22,986 nucleotides of DNA from Chloroflexota bacterium. Its GTDB lineage: Bacteria; Chloroflexota; Dehalococcoidia; Lucifugimonadales; Lucifugimonadaceae. The position numbers and the translations under genes are program-made. This document shows positions 22,498 through 22,986 of the stretch, piece after piece; position 1 is the stretch's first letter, and each line of letters begins with the position of its first letter. The stretch spans positions 1-22,986 of the forward strand of contig JAURLM010000075.1 in NCBI GenBank assembly GCA_030831265.1. The letters run 5' to 3'. The notes beneath the pieces are model-generated. The model did not search any database. It saw only the letters and a list, made by a program, of their open reading frames with translations, and was not told where the DNA came from.

Positions 22498-22986
22498 TCA
22501 GGCATTCTCTCCAACGGTTATCGGGCAACTCTCATCACTACCCCAGAGTCGCCACGATGCGTCGAAGTTACGAACTGACTCGAAGCCAAGCAGCTTGAGC
22601 ACCCAGTATCCGTGCGCCGCACGGATGCCGCCCTGTCAATAAGTGATGACGTTTTTGTCAGGAGTCACCCCGACGTCCGCCAGCATCTTTCGTAGTTCTG
22701 CTGCGGGCTTGATGGTTGGCACATCGCCACCGGTGTGAAAGTTCACCCATTCAAGGTGCACCGAGTTTGGAACGTAGCCGCCGCGCTTGCCACCGCGCTT
22801 GTTTGAGCCGTCACGCTCTCCGTCTGATCGCAAGTCAAGGATGACGGTGTTGCGGTCATCTATTGCAGCCTGCACATCTTCTTTCAGCGCCAGGATTTTC
22901 CTGTTCGCCTTTGGTGTGAAATTACCCGCAGGGTATGCGGGGACTTCGGTAGTCACCGGGCGTCCCTCTGCAATCCACTTTGGAAG
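22498..22986 (-). CDS. rhodanese-type sulfurtransferase with TGA at the catalytic position (probable selenoprotein; 5' end outside window)
   Basis: The minus frame is open from the right edge. It begins W-I-A-E-G-R-P-V-T-T-E-V-P, the usual link between the domains of a two-domain thiosulfate/mercaptopyruvate sulfurtransferase, so this is its C-terminal domain and the N-terminal one is missing. The domain has V-I-L-D-L-R-S-D-G-E-R-D-G, the G-Y-V-P-N-S-V-H-L-E-W strand, then D-K-N-V-I-T-Y, then TGA (22636-22638), then Q-G-G-I-R-A-A-H-G-Y-W-V-L-K-L-L-G-F and V-R-N-F-D-A-S-W-R-L-W-G, ending at TGA 22498-22500. Family members have C-Q-G-G-I-R at this place: TGA replaces exactly the catalytic cysteine. 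With the hairpin beside it, selenocysteine is the best reading. Read conventionally, the gene would end just before its active site. A TGC or TGT to TGA mutation or error is the alternative. Confidence 0.78.
22608..22626 (-). promoter_or_regulatory. candidate bacterial SECIS hairpin
   Basis: On the minus strand an 8-bp perfect stem (22626-22619 with 22615-22608) carries a 3-nt loop GGC. The loop begins 17 nt after the TGA at 22638-22636. Beyond a C-A mismatch three more pairs can form below the stem. Published bSECIS rules ask for a loop of at least 3 nt with G in the first two positions and 16-37 nt between UGA and loop; all are met. The hairpin lies inside the coding frame, as in bacteria it must. 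Confidence 0.65.

Noticed and set aside
22636..22956. Rhodanese as a 106-residue protein ending at the TGA
   Set aside because: It would stop one residue before the catalytic loop and lack the last third of the domain, while that part follows intact in the same frame; upstream codons also extend to the window edge.
1..22986. CRISPR array, insertion sequence, integrase, phage genes or rRNA
   Set aside because: No regularly spaced repeats, no terminal inverted repeats with a transposase, and no recognisable phage or rRNA sequence were found by reading both strands.

Overview
The window looks like chromosome of a free-living bacterium with mid-range GC and dense genes on both strands. I see no mobile element, phage gene, rRNA or CRISPR array. 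Paired enolase-superfamily enzymes, paired GMC flavoproteins, a flavin monooxygenase, SDR and MDR dehydrogenases and an HpaI-type aldolase fit an oxidative, organic-acid and sugar-acid degrading lifestyle. That repertoire recalls marine Chloroflexota of the SAR202 type, but this is an inference from gene content only, without any phylogenetic marker.

Layout. 1-4542 (minus strand): two tandem galactonate-dehydratase-like enolase paralogs, then fabI, an FlK-like hotdog thioesterase and the start of a PAS/GAF protein that runs off the left edge. 4726-6041: clpS (plus, possibly leaderless) converges on a zinc alcohol dehydrogenase, the two sharing a TTAA stop. 6485-7503: a secreted beta-rich protein and its terminator. 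7657-8201: tRNA-Arg(CCU) and a small lipoprotein. 8388-10454: an SDR and a flavin monooxygenase broken by an in-frame TAG. 10676-12417: trhO converging on an HpcH/HpaI aldolase. 12576-14149: tRNA-Ala(CGC), an Ldh-family dehydrogenase with a recognisable promoter, and a strong, possibly bidirectional terminator. 14185-18029: an operon of two GMC oxidoreductases and a gluconate-2-dehydrogenase-subunit-3-like protein, with promoter and start codons resolved from the sequence. 18061-19955: OsmC, a small membrane protein and a tandem universal stress protein. 20114-22986: two exported thioredoxin-fold lipoproteins, translationally coupled, downstream of a two-domain rhodanese cut by the right edge.

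The main discovery candidate is that rhodanese. Its reading frame is interrupted by TGA exactly where the catalytic cysteine of the active-site loop (C-Q-G-G-I-R) should be, and the frame continues with perfectly typical rhodanese sequence to a normal stop 45 codons later. Directly after the TGA lies an 8-bp perfect hairpin with a GGC loop, 17 nt downstream, matching the published rules for a bacterial SECIS element. It is best read as a selenocysteine-containing sulfurtransferase, which an ordinary ORF caller truncates before its active site. TGA is the true stop of many genes here, so the reading must be context-dependent.

By contrast, the TAG inside the monooxygenase sits at no catalytic residue, has no associated structure that I see, and TAG is a normal stop in at least six neighbours. 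It is most simply a nonsense mutation or a sequencing error.
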